Source: Paenibacillus sonchi (lineage in GTDB: Bacteria; Bacillota; Bacilli; Paenibacillales; Paenibacillaceae). Taken from it: a stretch of 64,000 bases of DNA. The notes beneath the pieces are model-generated. The model had not been told where the DNA came from. It saw only the letters and a list, made by a program, of their open reading frames with translations, and ran no database searches. Below are positions 1 to 7,927 of the stretch, one piece after another. Each line of letters begins with the position of its first letter. The first letter of the stretch is position 1. The stretch spans positions 434,001 to 498,000 of the forward strand of contig NZ_CP068595.1 in NCBI RefSeq assembly GCF_016772475.1, given 5' to 3'. A program made the position numbers and the translations under genes.

Positions 1-711
1 GCGCTTGAGGAGGATATAGACAATGTATACCGCAAGCCCGATCAGCGTGGTCAATACTTTGGTATCCTGGAATAGCGGCGTGCGCCCTTCAGCGACAATC
101 GACATTCCGGCCAGCAGCAGCGAAGCCATTAGCAGCGGAACCCCAGCCAATATTGCGGTATACGAGTATTTGTCCATCGTCTCCAGACTGGGCAGGCGGC
201 GGATGCGGTCATCCCATTTTTTGTGCTTTAGCCGGGTATGAAGGAACAGATACATTATCGCAAACACCGTCCCCAGTGTCAGTGCGGCAAAGCTCAGATT
301 GGCCAAAATAATATGCATCGCCAGCCATCCGTGCACCGCACTCCAGCTCTGCAATGTATGATCTTCGGCGGTCAGCCAGAACCGGTTCAGCAGGAAAACG
401 CTGAAGCCTGCCATGCTGAGCAGCAGAATCGTAAATTCTCCCCCGCGGGTATAGGCAACCGCAAGCGAGGTCAGCACAATGATGAAGGAGAACCAGAACA
501 GGAAGTCATAAGGCGTAAAAATCGGCAATCCCTGCTCCTGGGAGAAGCGTACCGCAAGCCCGGCAGCCTGCAAAATCCCGACAACAACAAGAAGCCCTGT
601 GCCCAGCCGCTTCCCGCCCGGACTCCGCTTAAGGCAATCCGAGAAAACAAACAGCAGGCTCAGGGCATATAGCAGCAGAGCGGCATCATATATTCCGTTC
701 AGCAGTTGCAT
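1..711 (-). CDS. hemX: HemX / CcsA-type cytochrome c assembly membrane protein (partial)
   Basis: The open frame starts at ATG 711 and runs off the window edge; 237 codons are visible. The translation begins MQLLNGIYDAALLLYALSLL and shows alternating hydrophobic segments, typical of the HemX/CcsA family of multi-pass membrane proteins. It starts 6 bases after the hemA stop, and an in-frame GTG at 720 overlaps that stop, so translation is probably coupled. In Bacillus the hemAXCDBL order is standard and HemX lowers the steady-state level of HemA; that role is family knowledge. The C-terminal part is outside the window, so the His residues of the CcsA domain cannot all be checked. Confidence 0.85.
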   Translation of the reverse strand, partial: MQLLNGIYDAALLLYALSLLFVFSDCLKRSPGGKRLGTGLLVVVGILQAAGLAVRFSQEQGLPIFTPYDFLFWFSFIIVLTSLAVAYTRGGEFTILLLSMAGFSVFLLNRFWLTAEDHTLQSWSAVHGWLAMHIILANLSFAALTLGTVFAIMYLFLHTRLKHKKWDDRIRRLPSLETMDKYSYTAILAGVPLLMASLLLAGMSIVAEGRTPLFQDTKVLTTLIGLAVYIVYILLKR

Positions 712-716
712 CTTGT

Positions 717-2108
717 TCACCCGCCCAGCAGGCCTGCCGGGGCGAACACCGACTTCGGCAGTGTGAACTCACTGGCGGCGGGGCGTTCAGCTTCCTCCCG
801 TTCCGGCTTCGCGGGGCTGGTTCCGTCAGGGTCAGAGCCAAGCTGCTCCTGAAGCGCGAAGATTTGTGTGAAATACTCCAGGGCTTCATTCCCTTGCTTG
901 CCGCTTGACAGCTCCTTGATCACATTGATCGGATCATGCATCATCTGGTTGACAATGCTCTTGGTCAGGCGGCGGATCACCTTGCGCTGATGCTCGTCCA
1001 GTTCAGGCAGCTTGTTAAAGAGGCTATCCATCGTGTCTTCATAAATCCCGTTCGATTTGTCCTGAAGCGCACGGATGACCGGCCGGACACCAAGCGTCTT
1101 CAGCCACATCTGAAAGTCCTCCAGCTCCGCTTCGATCATGACTTCAATCTTGGCGGCTTCGCTGCGGCGCATTTCCAGGTTGGTCTCCACTATGCCTTCT
1201 AGATCGTCAATGTCGTACAGGAACACATCCGGCACGCTTGCCGCCGCCGGATCAATGTCACGCGGTACGGCAATATCAATCATGAACAACGGCCGCGACG
1301 GGCGGCGCTTCATGTTGTCGGCCACTTGATCCGCCGTCAGCACATAGCCGTCCGCTCCCGTCGAGCTGATTACAATATCCACTTCGTCGAGATGCTGCAG
1401 GGCGTGCTCAATGGTGCTTGGCTTGCCCGAGAACTTCTCGGCCAGCTCTGCGGCCCGCGCCAGCGTACGGTTGGCGACAATCACTTCAGCCGCACCGCTG
1501 CTGTACAGATGCTTCACCGTCAGCTCGCTCATTTTGCCTGCGCCGAGAATCAGCACTCTTTTGCCGGTGAACATGCCGAAAATCCGCTTGCCCAGTTCCA
1601 CAGCCGCATAGCTGACGGACACTGCACTCTCGCCAATCGACGTTTCGCTGTGCGCCCGTTTGCCCAATGTGACCGCCTGCTTGAACAGCCGGTTGAACCA
1701 GGTGCCCGTTACGCCTTCCGCCTGGGCGGTCAAAAAAGCACTGCGCACCTGCCCCAGGATCTGCGTCTCGCCGATCACCATCGAATCCAGACCGCAGGTT
1801 ACCCGGAACAGGTGGGCAATCGCCTGCTCGTCTTCATATATATACATATGCTGCGCAAATACATCGCTTTTCACTCCAAACCACTGCTCCATATAACTGC
1901 GGATGAAATATCCGCACATATGCAGCCGGTCCACAACCACATAAATTTCCGTCCGGTTGCAGGTGGCAACGACAACGCCTTCCAGCACACTTTTGGTCTG
2001 CATCAGCTGATGCAGTGCCGCAGGCAGATCCTTTTCGGCAAAAGCAAACTGTTCCCTGACCTCTACAGGCGCCGTACGGTAATTCAGGCCAACCACGACA
2101 ATATGCAT
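717..2108 (-). CDS. hemA: Glutamyl-tRNA reductase
   Basis: 463 aa. It reduces glutamyl-tRNA(Glu) to glutamate-1-semialdehyde, the first committed step of C5-pathway tetrapyrrole synthesis. The N-terminal GLNYRTAPVEVREQ block, the nucleophile Cys50 in VVATCNRTE, and the NADPH-binding GAGKMSE segment near residue 190 are all visible. The C-terminal dimerisation helices are followed by a low-complexity tail of about 40 residues rich in Pro, Glu and Ala that is longer than in many homologues. The start ATG is preceded by an AGGATGG-like ribosome binding site. It is the first gene of a hem operon continuing into hemX. Confidence 0.97.
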   Translation of the reverse strand: MHIVVVGLNYRTAPVEVREQFAFAEKDLPAALHQLMQTKSVLEGVVVATCNRTEIYVVVDRLHMCGYFIRSYMEQWFGVKSDVFAQHMYIYEDEQAIAHLFRVTCGLDSMVIGETQILGQVRSAFLTAQAEGVTGTWFNRLFKQAVTLGKRAHSETSIGESAVSVSYAAVELGKRIFGMFTGKRVLILGAGKMSELTVKHLYSSGAAEVIVANRTLARAAELAEKFSGKPSTIEHALQHLDEVDIVISSTGADGYVLTADQVADNMKRRPSRPLFMIDIAVPRDIDPAAASVPDVFLYDIDDLEGIVETNLEMRRSEAAKIEVMIEAELEDFQMWLKTLGVRPVIRALQDKSNGIYEDTMDSLFNKLPELDEHQRKVIRRLTKSIVNQMMHDPINVIKELSSGKQGNEALEYFTQIFALQEQLGSDPDGTSPAKPEREEAERPAASEFTLPKSVFAPAGLLGG

Positions 2109-2211
2109 CGTTTGTTCACCATCCTAATCTCTATTCATTGGTGCAGGTATCTTGCTGTTCACCTGTAAATTTACCGGTACCACTTTCACAAGTTCTATAA
2201 ACGCTGTGTTA

Positions 2212-2220
2212 AGTATATCA
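2212..2220 (-). promoter_or_regulatory. hemA: Candidate extended -10 promoter of hemA
   Basis: On the minus strand TGATATACT is a TGn-extended -10 (TATACT at 2217-2212) about 100 bp before the hemA start. A TTGTCA lies upstream, but its spacing of 20 is too long for an ideal -35. The other candidate is the TATAAT inside the PerR-like box. Which one is used cannot be settled from sequence. Confidence 0.35.
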
Positions 2221-2271
2221 CATGAAAATACGGCTTTTGACAAAACCTTTGAACTATTTATGAAATCCAGA

Positions 2272-2286
2272 TAATAATTATTATAA
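2272..2286 (-). promoter_or_regulatory. PerR-box-like operator upstream of hemA
   Basis: Read on the minus strand the 15 bp are TTATAATAATTATTA, matching the PerR consensus TTATAATNATTATAA at 13 of 14 specified positions. A TATAAT hexamer (2285-2280) lies inside the box and could serve as a -10, so a bound repressor would block it. In Bacillus subtilis the hemAXCDBL operon is a known PerR target, which supports the call. AT-rich 15-mers can arise by chance, and Fur or Zur boxes are related. Confidence 0.6.
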
Positions 2287-2375
2287 TCAAGCAACACGGA
2301 TTTGTCGTCCTTAAAAACATGGTTAGGATCGGTTATTTCAATTTTTTTATCAGCAGTCCAAATCGTGAACTCCGC

Positions 2376-3218
2376 TTACTCCAGGTGCAGCACCACACAG
2401 GTCTTATCGTCAGAAATCTTGAGGCGCGGCACCTCCAGCAGCATCCGGTCCTCTTGTTCCTTAGCATACAAAGTACGGGCGCAGGTTTCTGCCCCCAGGC
2501 TGTCCAGTGCGGCGGTTAAGTCCGGCCAGTTAGTCCCTTCCGTGTAGAGGCCGTCGCTGAACATATACAGACTCTCCAGATTCGCCCGGTTAAACGTTCC
2601 CTTCTCTAAAAATTGCGCGAACCGCGGATCGCCGTTCAGCACCCCATAGCCTGCGAGCGTATTGGCAGCGGCGCGGTTGCCCATCAGATGGGGAGTAAGC
2701 CGGCTTCGCAGTTCTGCCGGATCGCTTACACCTTTGGCGCGCAATCCGGCCATTTGCTCCAGCGTCTTCCGGTCCATATGCGAGAGTTGGGAATGGGTCA
2801 GCGCTCTGACCGTTCCATCCTTGTATCTGGCAAGCAGCATACAATCCCCGGCCTGCACGTAATCAATGCTGTATTCATGGATCTGCACGACGACCAAAGC
2901 CGCCGACCACAGATTGGACGCTTCCTCCGTATCTACACCTTCTGCCACCATCTGCTGCCGCAAGGCCTGGTTGGCTTCAATTGCAATCTGCTCCAGCTTC
3001 CGGTTAGGGTTCATCCCCATAAAATAGGCGGCAGCCAGCCTCGCGGCTATATAACCTCCGGTCTGTCCCTCAGGATTCCGGTAAGCCGAAAGGGAAGTCG
3101 CCCCATCTACAACCCCATATACAGACGCTGCGTCATGGATGACCAGTGCATCCTCATTCCACTCTCCGTCACCTTGAAGCGAATATCTGTCTATTTTCCT
3201 ATACGGAACTTCTGGCAT
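2376..3218 (-). CDS. PP2C-family protein phosphatase-like protein
   Basis: 280 aa when started at ATG 3218, which has GGGGAGG nine bases upstream; a longer frame from 3281 lacks such a site. PP2C-like blocks are seen in order: an N-terminal GDGEWNEDALVI, VVDGATS, GGYIAARLAA, AGDCMLLARYKDG and a C-terminal FSDGLYTEG. These correspond to the metal-binding Asp/Gly motifs of Mn/Mg-dependent Ser/Thr phosphatases. No signal peptide or membrane segment is seen, so it is likely cytosolic. It stands alone, divergent from the purine operon. The substrate cannot be inferred. Confidence 0.75.
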   Translation of the reverse strand: MPEVPYRKIDRYSLQGDGEWNEDALVIHDAASVYGVVDGATSLSAYRNPEGQTGGYIAARLAAAYFMGMNPNRKLEQIAIEANQALRQQMVAEGVDTEEASNLWSAALVVVQIHEYSIDYVQAGDCMLLARYKDGTVRALTHSQLSHMDRKTLEQMAGLRAKGVSDPAELRSRLTPHLMGNRAAANTLAGYGVLNGDPRFAQFLEKGTFNRANLESLYMFSDGLYTEGTNWPDLTAALDSLGAETCARTLYAKEQEDRMLLEVPRLKISDDKTCVVLHLE

Positions 3219-3406
3219 CTTTTTATCCTCCCCAAAACCATAATTGTCATTAAATCTAACATATAGCTCAAAGATTGACACACATTATTGCGGATGATAG
3301 CATATAACAAATGATTAAAGTCATTGTTTCTGACATGAAACTGAACAAAAGCATGTTAATCCTCATCCAAATGTTATTTTTCCATTCATGTTCCCTAATT
3401 GTATAA

Positions 3407-3478
3407 CTCTTGTATAAGCTCATTAATTTGGTTTGAGCGTTTCTACAGGCAACCGTAAATTGCCCCAGGCTACAGGAG
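3407..3478 (+). ncRNA. Guanine-riboswitch-like aptamer with altered J3/1
   Basis: A three-way junction can be drawn. P1 is 3407-3414 with 3471-3478 (8 bp, one G-U pair). P2 is 3418-3422 with 3434-3438. P3 is 3448-3452 with 3460-3464. J2/3 is GTTTCTAC and L3 is CCGTAAA, as in purine riboswitches, and L2 ends in GG able to kiss the CC of L3. The strand joining P3 to P1 is CCAGGC, where guanine and adenine aptamers normally have a short ACU or AUU whose pyrimidine pairs with the ligand. Binding specificity is therefore probably not plain guanine or adenine. The downstream genes are purine salvage and IMP dehydrogenase, fitting a purine ligand. Guanine-class variants for 2'-deoxyguanosine, xanthine and 8-oxoguanine are known, the last in Paenibacillaceae. 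Confidence 0.82.
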
Positions 3479-3585
3479 GCACCGCAAAGCAGATGGATCT
3501 TCAAGGCCAGAGTCCGCATGATTGATGTGCGCTCTTCCGTGATGCCGCCGAGCTTCCAGGTGTCTCTTGTGTCCCGGGTTTTTTT
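3464..3585 (+). terminator. Riboswitch expression platform: terminator overlapping aptamer P1 (ON-switch geometry)
   Basis: Bases 3464-3483 pair with 3559-3578 at 18 of 20 positions (including G-U pairs), and seven T residues follow at 3579-3585. The 5' arm contains the whole 3' strand of aptamer P1 (3471-3478). Forming the aptamer and forming the terminator are therefore mutually exclusive: ligand binding should prevent termination and turn the operon on. The 75-nt loop holds a smaller hairpin. This is the opposite logic to the usual guanine OFF switch and the same as adenine pbuE-type ON switches. Confidence 0.78.
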
Positions 3586-3642
3586 GTATATTCAGCCAGG
3601 GGAAAGAAGTATGGCTAACCAAACTTTTAAGGAGTGAGGACC

Positions 3643-4203
3643 ATGAGCGCATCCTATGCAAAACTCAGCGAATCCATCAGCAAAGCCAAAAATGTGAGAA
3701 TTTATAAAGATAAGGACACCGCCTATGATTTCAAGCTCTATCCCTTCGGTGAACGGGGCACCTATATCGACCCGGAGCTGATCAGCGAAATTACAGACAG
3801 CCTGGCCGAGAGCATCACCGCACAGTTCCCTGCTTTTGATTATATCGTATCTCCCGAGCCGGGTGGACATACCTGGGGTATGCTTGCCGCCTACAAGCTG
3901 ATGAAGCCGATGAACATTCTGCGTCTCAGCACCGAATTATACGACAACTATGAAGTTAGCATTAAACGCGAGACGGCGTATAATGAGAACTATATTTATT
4001 TTGACGGTTTTACTGCCGGAGACCGGGTGCTCCTTCTGGATGATGTCATCAGCTCAGGCGCTACGATCCGCTGCATCGCCCGGCAGATGGTCCGCATGGG
4101 AATTGAGCTTACCGGCGTTCAGGCGATCCTGGCTAAAGGCGATCATTACAAACAGTTGCAAACGGACATTGGCGTACCCGTACGATTCTTATCCAAAGCA
4201 TAG
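3643..4203 (+). CDS. Purine-type phosphoribosyltransferase
   Basis: 186 aa from ATG 3643, which has AAGGAG nine bases upstream; a GTG nine bases earlier is less well placed. The PRPP-binding motif VLLLDDVISSGAT lies near residue 130, and IVSPEPGGHTWGMLAAYKL fits the PRTase loop. It is closest in style to adenine/xanthine PRTase-like proteins, but the acceptor base cannot be read from sequence. It is the first gene behind the riboswitch terminator and lies 34 bases before the IMP dehydrogenase gene, so it probably forms an operon with that gene and hpt. A role in salvage of a base such as adenine or xanthine is inferred. Confidence 0.8.
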   Translation: MSASYAKLSESISKAKNVRIYKDKDTAYDFKLYPFGERGTYIDPELISEITDSLAESITAQFPAFDYIVSPEPGGHTWGMLAAYKLMKPMNILRLSTELYDNYEVSIKRETAYNENYIYFDGFTAGDRVLLLDDVISSGATIRCIARQMVRMGIELTGVQAILAKGDHYKQLQTDIGVPVRFLSKA

Positions 4204-4237
4204 CAAAAAAACAAACCTAGAGAGGGTGTGACCCCAA

Positions 4238-5752
4238 ATGGCTTACTATTATGATCAGCCGTCCAGAACATTCAGCGAGTTCCTGCTGGTACCTAATCTG
4301 ACGACCAAAGAATGCATTCCGGGAAATGTGGATCTTCGAACGCCGGTGACCAAATTCCGCAAGGGAGAAACGCCTGCCCTAACCATGAACCTGCCTGTAA
4401 CTTCTGCCGTAATGCAGGCTGTATCCGACCACAACATGGCCATTGCCTTGGCCAAAAACGGCGGCATCTCCTTCATCTATGGCTCGCAATCGGTCGAACA
4501 GCAGGTCGAAATGGTCCGCAGGGTCAAAAAGTTCAAGGCCGGCTTCGTGCTCAGTGACTCCAATCTGCGCCCGGAGGATACGCTGAAAGATGTGCTGGAG
4601 CTGAAAGCCCGCAGCGGCCATTCAACCATCGCCATTACTGACAACGGGGAACCCACAGGCCAGCTGATGGGCATCGTGACCAGCCGTGATTACCGGGAGA
4701 ACCGTCTTCCGCCGGATTGCAGGATTACTGAGTTCATGACGCCACTGTCTTCACTGATCTATGCCCAGGAAGGCATTACCCTGACCGAAGCCAATGACAT
4801 GATCTGGGACCATAAGCTGAACTGTTTGCCGATTGTGAACAGCAGCGGTAATCTGGTACACCTCGTCTTCCGCAAGGATTATGACAGCCACCAGGAGTAC
4901 CCGCTGGAGCTGCATGACAGCAACAAGCAGCTGATCGTCGGCGCAGGCATCAACTCCAGAGATTATAAGGAACGCGTTCCGGCGCTTGTGGAGGCAGGGG
5001 CGGATGTGCTCTGCATCGATTCCTCGGACGGTTATTCCGAATGGCAGGCGGAAACGATACACTATATTAAGGAAACGTTTGGGGACAATGTAAAGGTTGG
5101 GGCAGGCAATGTCGTGGACAAAGAAGGCTTCCTCTACCTGGTCGAAGCAGGTGCGGACTTCATCAAGGTCGGCATTGGCGGCGGCTCGATCTGCATTACC
5201 CGTGAACAAAAAGGCATCGGCCGCGGCCAGGCCTCCTCGGTCATCGAAGTTGCCGCAGCCCGCCAGGAATATTATGAACAGACGGGCATTTACGTCCCGA
5301 TCTGCTCCGACGGCGGCATCGTGCATGACTACCATATCGTGCTTGCCCTTGCGATGGGAGCCGATTTTGTCATGCTGGGCCGCTATTTCGCCCGCTTCGA
5401 CGAGAGTCCGGGCCGCAAGCTGCTGGTCGGCGGCAACTTCGTCAAGGAATATTGGGGCGAAGGCTCCAGCCGGGCCCGCAACTGGCAGCGGTACGACTTC
5501 GGCAACGCCGACAAGGAGAGCAAGCTGGAGTTCGAGGAAGGCGTCGATTCCTTCATTCCATACGCCGGACGCCTCAAAGACAACCTCGATCTCAGCATCA
5601 GCAAAATCAAATCCACCATGTGCAACTGCGGCGCACTGACCATCCCGCAGCTGCAGCAGCAGGCGAAGATTACCCTCGTCTCCTCCACCACCATTTACGA
5701 AGGAGGGGCACATGATGTTATGCTGAAGGAGAAGGACAGATCATCTTCCTGA
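4238..5752 (+). CDS. IMP dehydrogenase, Tritrichomonas-type clade
   Basis: 504 aa. It oxidises IMP to XMP with NAD, the committed step to GMP. The order is an N-terminal (beta/alpha)8 part, an inserted Bateman (CBS pair) domain at about residues 110-220, the catalytic loop [13 protein letters not shown] with nucleophile Cys319, and the flap with RNWQRYD (Arg418-Tyr419). From memory, residues Cys319, Arg418 and Tyr419 carry the same numbers as in the Tritrichomonas foetus enzyme, and the flap [14 protein letters not shown] is essentially the same. That eukaryotic parasite enzyme is thought to be of bacterial origin. This is probably a second IMPDH beside a housekeeping guaB, which cannot be checked here. 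RBS AGAGAGGGTG is upstream of the ATG. Confidence 0.93.
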   Translation: MAYYYDQPSRTFSEFLLVPNLTTKECIPGNVDLRTPVTKFRKGETPALTMNLPVTSAVMQAVSDHNMAIALAKNGGISFIYGSQSVEQQVEMVRRVKKFKAGFVLSDSNLRPEDTLKDVLELKARSGHSTIAITDNGEPTGQLMGIVTSRDYRENRLPPDCRITEFMTPLSSLIYAQEGITLTEANDMIWDHKLNCLPIVNSSGNLVHLVFRKDYDSHQEYPLELHDSNKQLIVGAGINSRDYKERVPALVEAGADVLCIDSSDGYSEWQAETIHYIKETFGDNVKVGAGNVVDKEGFLYLVEAGADFIKVGIGGGSICITREQKGIGRGQASSVIEVAAARQEYYEQTGIYVPICSDGGIVHDYHIVLALAMGADFVMLGRYFARFDESPGRKLLVGGNFVKEYWGEGSSRARNWQRYDFGNADKESKLEFEEGVDSFIPYAGRLKDNLDLSISKIKSTMCNCGALTIPQLQQQAKITLVSSTTIYEGGAHDVMLKEKDRSSS

Positions 5753-5828
5753 GCAATGAATGCAGGCCGACGGGTACGCGGGCTTACTTCTCAGAGATGA
5801 AACAGACAGATTAAGGAGCGCAAAAGCG

Positions 5829-6359
5829 ATGACAGAATTACAGAATGTGCTTGTTCATAAGGAAGCTTTGCAGCAGAGAGTCCGGGAGCTGGGTGCGGAT
5901 ATTTCCCGTGATTACGCGGGCAAGGACCTGGTCCTCATCGGCATCCTTAAGGGAGCAGCCGTGTTCATGGCTGACCTGATGCGTGAAATCAGCTTCCCCG
6001 TAGGCATTGATTTCATGGCCGTCTCCAGCTACGGCACAGCGGCCACCACTTCAGGAGCGGTCATTATCAAAAAAGACATCGATACCGATATCCGCGGCCG
6101 CCATATCCTGCTTGTCGAGGATCTGATCGACACCGGCCTGACGCTGAAGCATCTGAAGGAGCATTTCCTGAACAGCGGCGCGCTCAGTGTGCGCATCTGC
6201 ACCATACTTAACAAGCCTTCCCGCCGCCTCGCCGACGTAGAAGTTGAATATTCGGGCATCGAAATCCCCGACGAATTTGTCGTCGGATATGGCCTGGACT
6301 ATGCCGAGCAATACCGGAACCTGCCGGAGGTGTGGGTGGTGAAGACGGGGGAAGCGTGA
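5829..6359 (+). CDS. hpt: Hypoxanthine(-guanine) phosphoribosyltransferase
   Basis: 176 aa from ATG 5829, preceded by AAGGAG at 5813-5818; a longer frame from 5760 lacks a site and adds an unrelated N-terminus. HPRT motifs are GILKGAAVFMADL, a flexible loop region with SSYGTAATTSG, the PRPP loop ILLVEDLIDTGLTL, and C-terminal PDEFVVGYGLDYAEQYRNL. It converts hypoxanthine or guanine plus PRPP to IMP or GMP. As last gene of the riboswitch operon it would feed IMP to the adjacent IMP dehydrogenase. A second hpt is usually found near tilS/ftsH in Firmicutes, so this may be an accessory copy. Confidence 0.92.
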   Translation: MTELQNVLVHKEALQQRVRELGADISRDYAGKDLVLIGILKGAAVFMADLMREISFPVGIDFMAVSSYGTAATTSGAVIIKKDIDTDIRGRHILLVEDLIDTGLTLKHLKEHFLNSGALSVRICTILNKPSRRLADVEVEYSGIEIPDEFVVGYGLDYAEQYRNLPEVWVVKTGEA

Positions 6360-6377
6360 GCATTGTAGTATATAGAA

Positions 6378-6421
6378 AAAACAAGCCACATGGAGTAAAA
6401 CACTCACATGTGGCTTGTTTT
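6378..6421 (+). terminator. Intrinsic terminator of the purine operon
   Basis: An A-rich arm ending in ACAAGCCACATG pairs with CATGTGGCTTGT and is followed by a T run. The A-rich side makes it usable in both directions, so it may also end the convergent HD-GYP gene. Confidence 0.85.
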
Positions 6422-6457
6422 AGATTTTACGGTACAGGAGATTGCTCTGCGCTTCAA

Positions 6458-7504
6458 TTAAACTATAATTTCCCGAATATCCAGACTGCGTTCTTTCGAT
6501 AAATCTATAAATGCATCCTTTACTTTCACAAGGGGTCTGAAAAAATCCATAGGATTGTTCAATATAATTTCTCCTATGTGTCCATTGCTAAGCTGTACCT
6601 TCTTCCCGATCATATTAGGGAGCAGATTATGTATTAGCGCTTGCACGGGCTTCTCGTTCAGTTTACCGAATCCAAGCTCATACATTTCCTGCAAAACTGT
6701 TGAGAAGTTTCGCTTTGGCTGTTCTGCAGAAACAAATGTCTTGCTGATGAATTCATTGGCCACAGCAACAATCTGGGCATAGGGATGGATTTTTTCCTTA
6801 TGTACTCCGAGCGGATAGCCTGTTCCGTCCTCCCGTTCGTGATGCTGCAGCGCCACTAATGCAGCGGTGTCATCTCTCAACGAATTGCGGATAATCTGAT
6901 AACCTGCCGAAGTATGCTTCTGAAGCTCCTTTTCTTCCTCATCATTTAAGTGGCCGACCCGGTTACGGATGGATAACCGAACGCGGCTTTTTCCGATATC
7001 GTGGAGGTATCCTGCCCTGCAGATTTCAAACCGTTCGCTCTTCGGATAGCCTAGCCACTCAGCAATATAGTATGACAACAAACCAACCTGCAACGAGTGA
7101 TTGTAAATGGTCTCATCTTCTTTTTGGAAACTGAATAGAAGGGTAAGCACGTCTTTTTGCTCATCCAGCTGTTCCAGCAAGGGCATCAGCGTCCATTCCA
7201 TTTTCGACCGGTCAATCTCTCCCGAGATTATAGCCTCCAAAAAAAAGGCTTGGTATTCCCTAAGAGACTTATCATAATTAGGTTTGACTCTTAGAGGACG
7301 TTCAGTGCCATTAAACACCTCTCTGGCTATACGATCTTCTACACTGCCCTCAACATCCACAAATTTAATGCTGTGCTTATTCAGCAACGCAATATCCTCA
7401 AGACGGATTTTTGTCTTTTTTGCCAGTACATGAAGACCCTGACGGTTAAAAATATCGGTTTTCAGAACATCGCCGATTTTCAATTTCTTAATATGTATTC
7501 TCAC
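6458..7504 (-). CDS. HD-GYP domain c-di-GMP phosphodiesterase
   Basis: 348 aa, GTG start with GGAGGG seven bases upstream. An N-terminal part of about 120 residues (DUF3391-like in position, not confidently assigned) is followed by the HD-GYP domain: YLHDIGK (HD metal ligands), a lysine-rich helix with KHTSAGYQII, and HHEREDGTGYP, the HHExxDGxGYP signature. The family hydrolyses cyclic di-GMP to pGpG or GMP. No sensor, receiver or membrane domain is seen. It is a single gene, convergent with the purine operon. Confidence 0.88.
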   Translation of the reverse strand: MRIHIKKLKIGDVLKTDIFNRQGLHVLAKKTKIRLEDIALLNKHSIKFVDVEGSVEDRIAREVFNGTERPLRVKPNYDKSLREYQAFFLEAIISGEIDRSKMEWTLMPLLEQLDEQKDVLTLLFSFQKEDETIYNHSLQVGLLSYYIAEWLGYPKSERFEICRAGYLHDIGKSRVRLSIRNRVGHLNDEEEKELQKHTSAGYQIIRNSLRDDTAALVALQHHEREDGTGYPLGVHKEKIHPYAQIVAVANEFISKTFVSAEQPKRNFSTVLQEMYELGFGKLNEKPVQALIHNLLPNMIGKKVQLSNGHIGEIILNNPMDFFRPLVKVKDAFIDLSKERSLDIREIIV

Positions 7505-7670
7505 CTTGTGTCCCTCCGAATGGATTAAGCCTTTATAATTCTATCGTAAGAACACAACGTTTTATAAATAGTTCTTAACACCCCTCTCTGACCGATTCTA
7601 CATGACTAAAAGCGCATTTTGAAGAAAACTTCCTCATAGTTGGGGTAATATGGATAACTCACTTCAATTG

Positions 7671-7862
7671 TCAAGGTTGAGGATAATATCTATGATCTAA
7701 TATTGTACCGACACGTGCCCAATATTTAAGTGTATGTCTCTCTAATACATGCTTCATTCCAGCTTTATCAACCAATACTTCCATATTTCCAAATTTTCCA
7801 TGAATTGATTTGAAATTAGACAAGGCATTTACTACTAGTTGCTTGTCCCGCTTACTTATCAT
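7671..7862 (-). pseudogene. Probable fragment of a polymorphic-toxin C-terminal domain
   Basis: A 63-codon frame containing FGNMEVLVDKAGMKHVLERH followed by LKYW. The HVLERH...KYW pattern resembles the start of toxin tips in Rhs/WapA-type proteins (recollection of the family style, not a search). It ends abruptly at RYYPQP with a stop, and no partner gene follows. It is probably a decayed displaced tip at the downstream edge of the Rhs region. It could instead be a small intact protein of unknown role. Confidence 0.4.
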
Positions 7863-7927
7863 TCTTAGAATCGCTTAGGGATCCAACAAAATTAATTAAG
7901 CACATCGTTTATTTCCTAACGTTCTCA

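Noticed and set aside
238..672. A 144-codon plus-strand frame
   Set aside because: Antisense shadow of hemX; no RBS and no recognisable protein.
4751..5713. A 320-codon minus-strand frame under the IMP dehydrogenase gene
   Set aside because: Antisense shadow of a high-GC gene; no family features.
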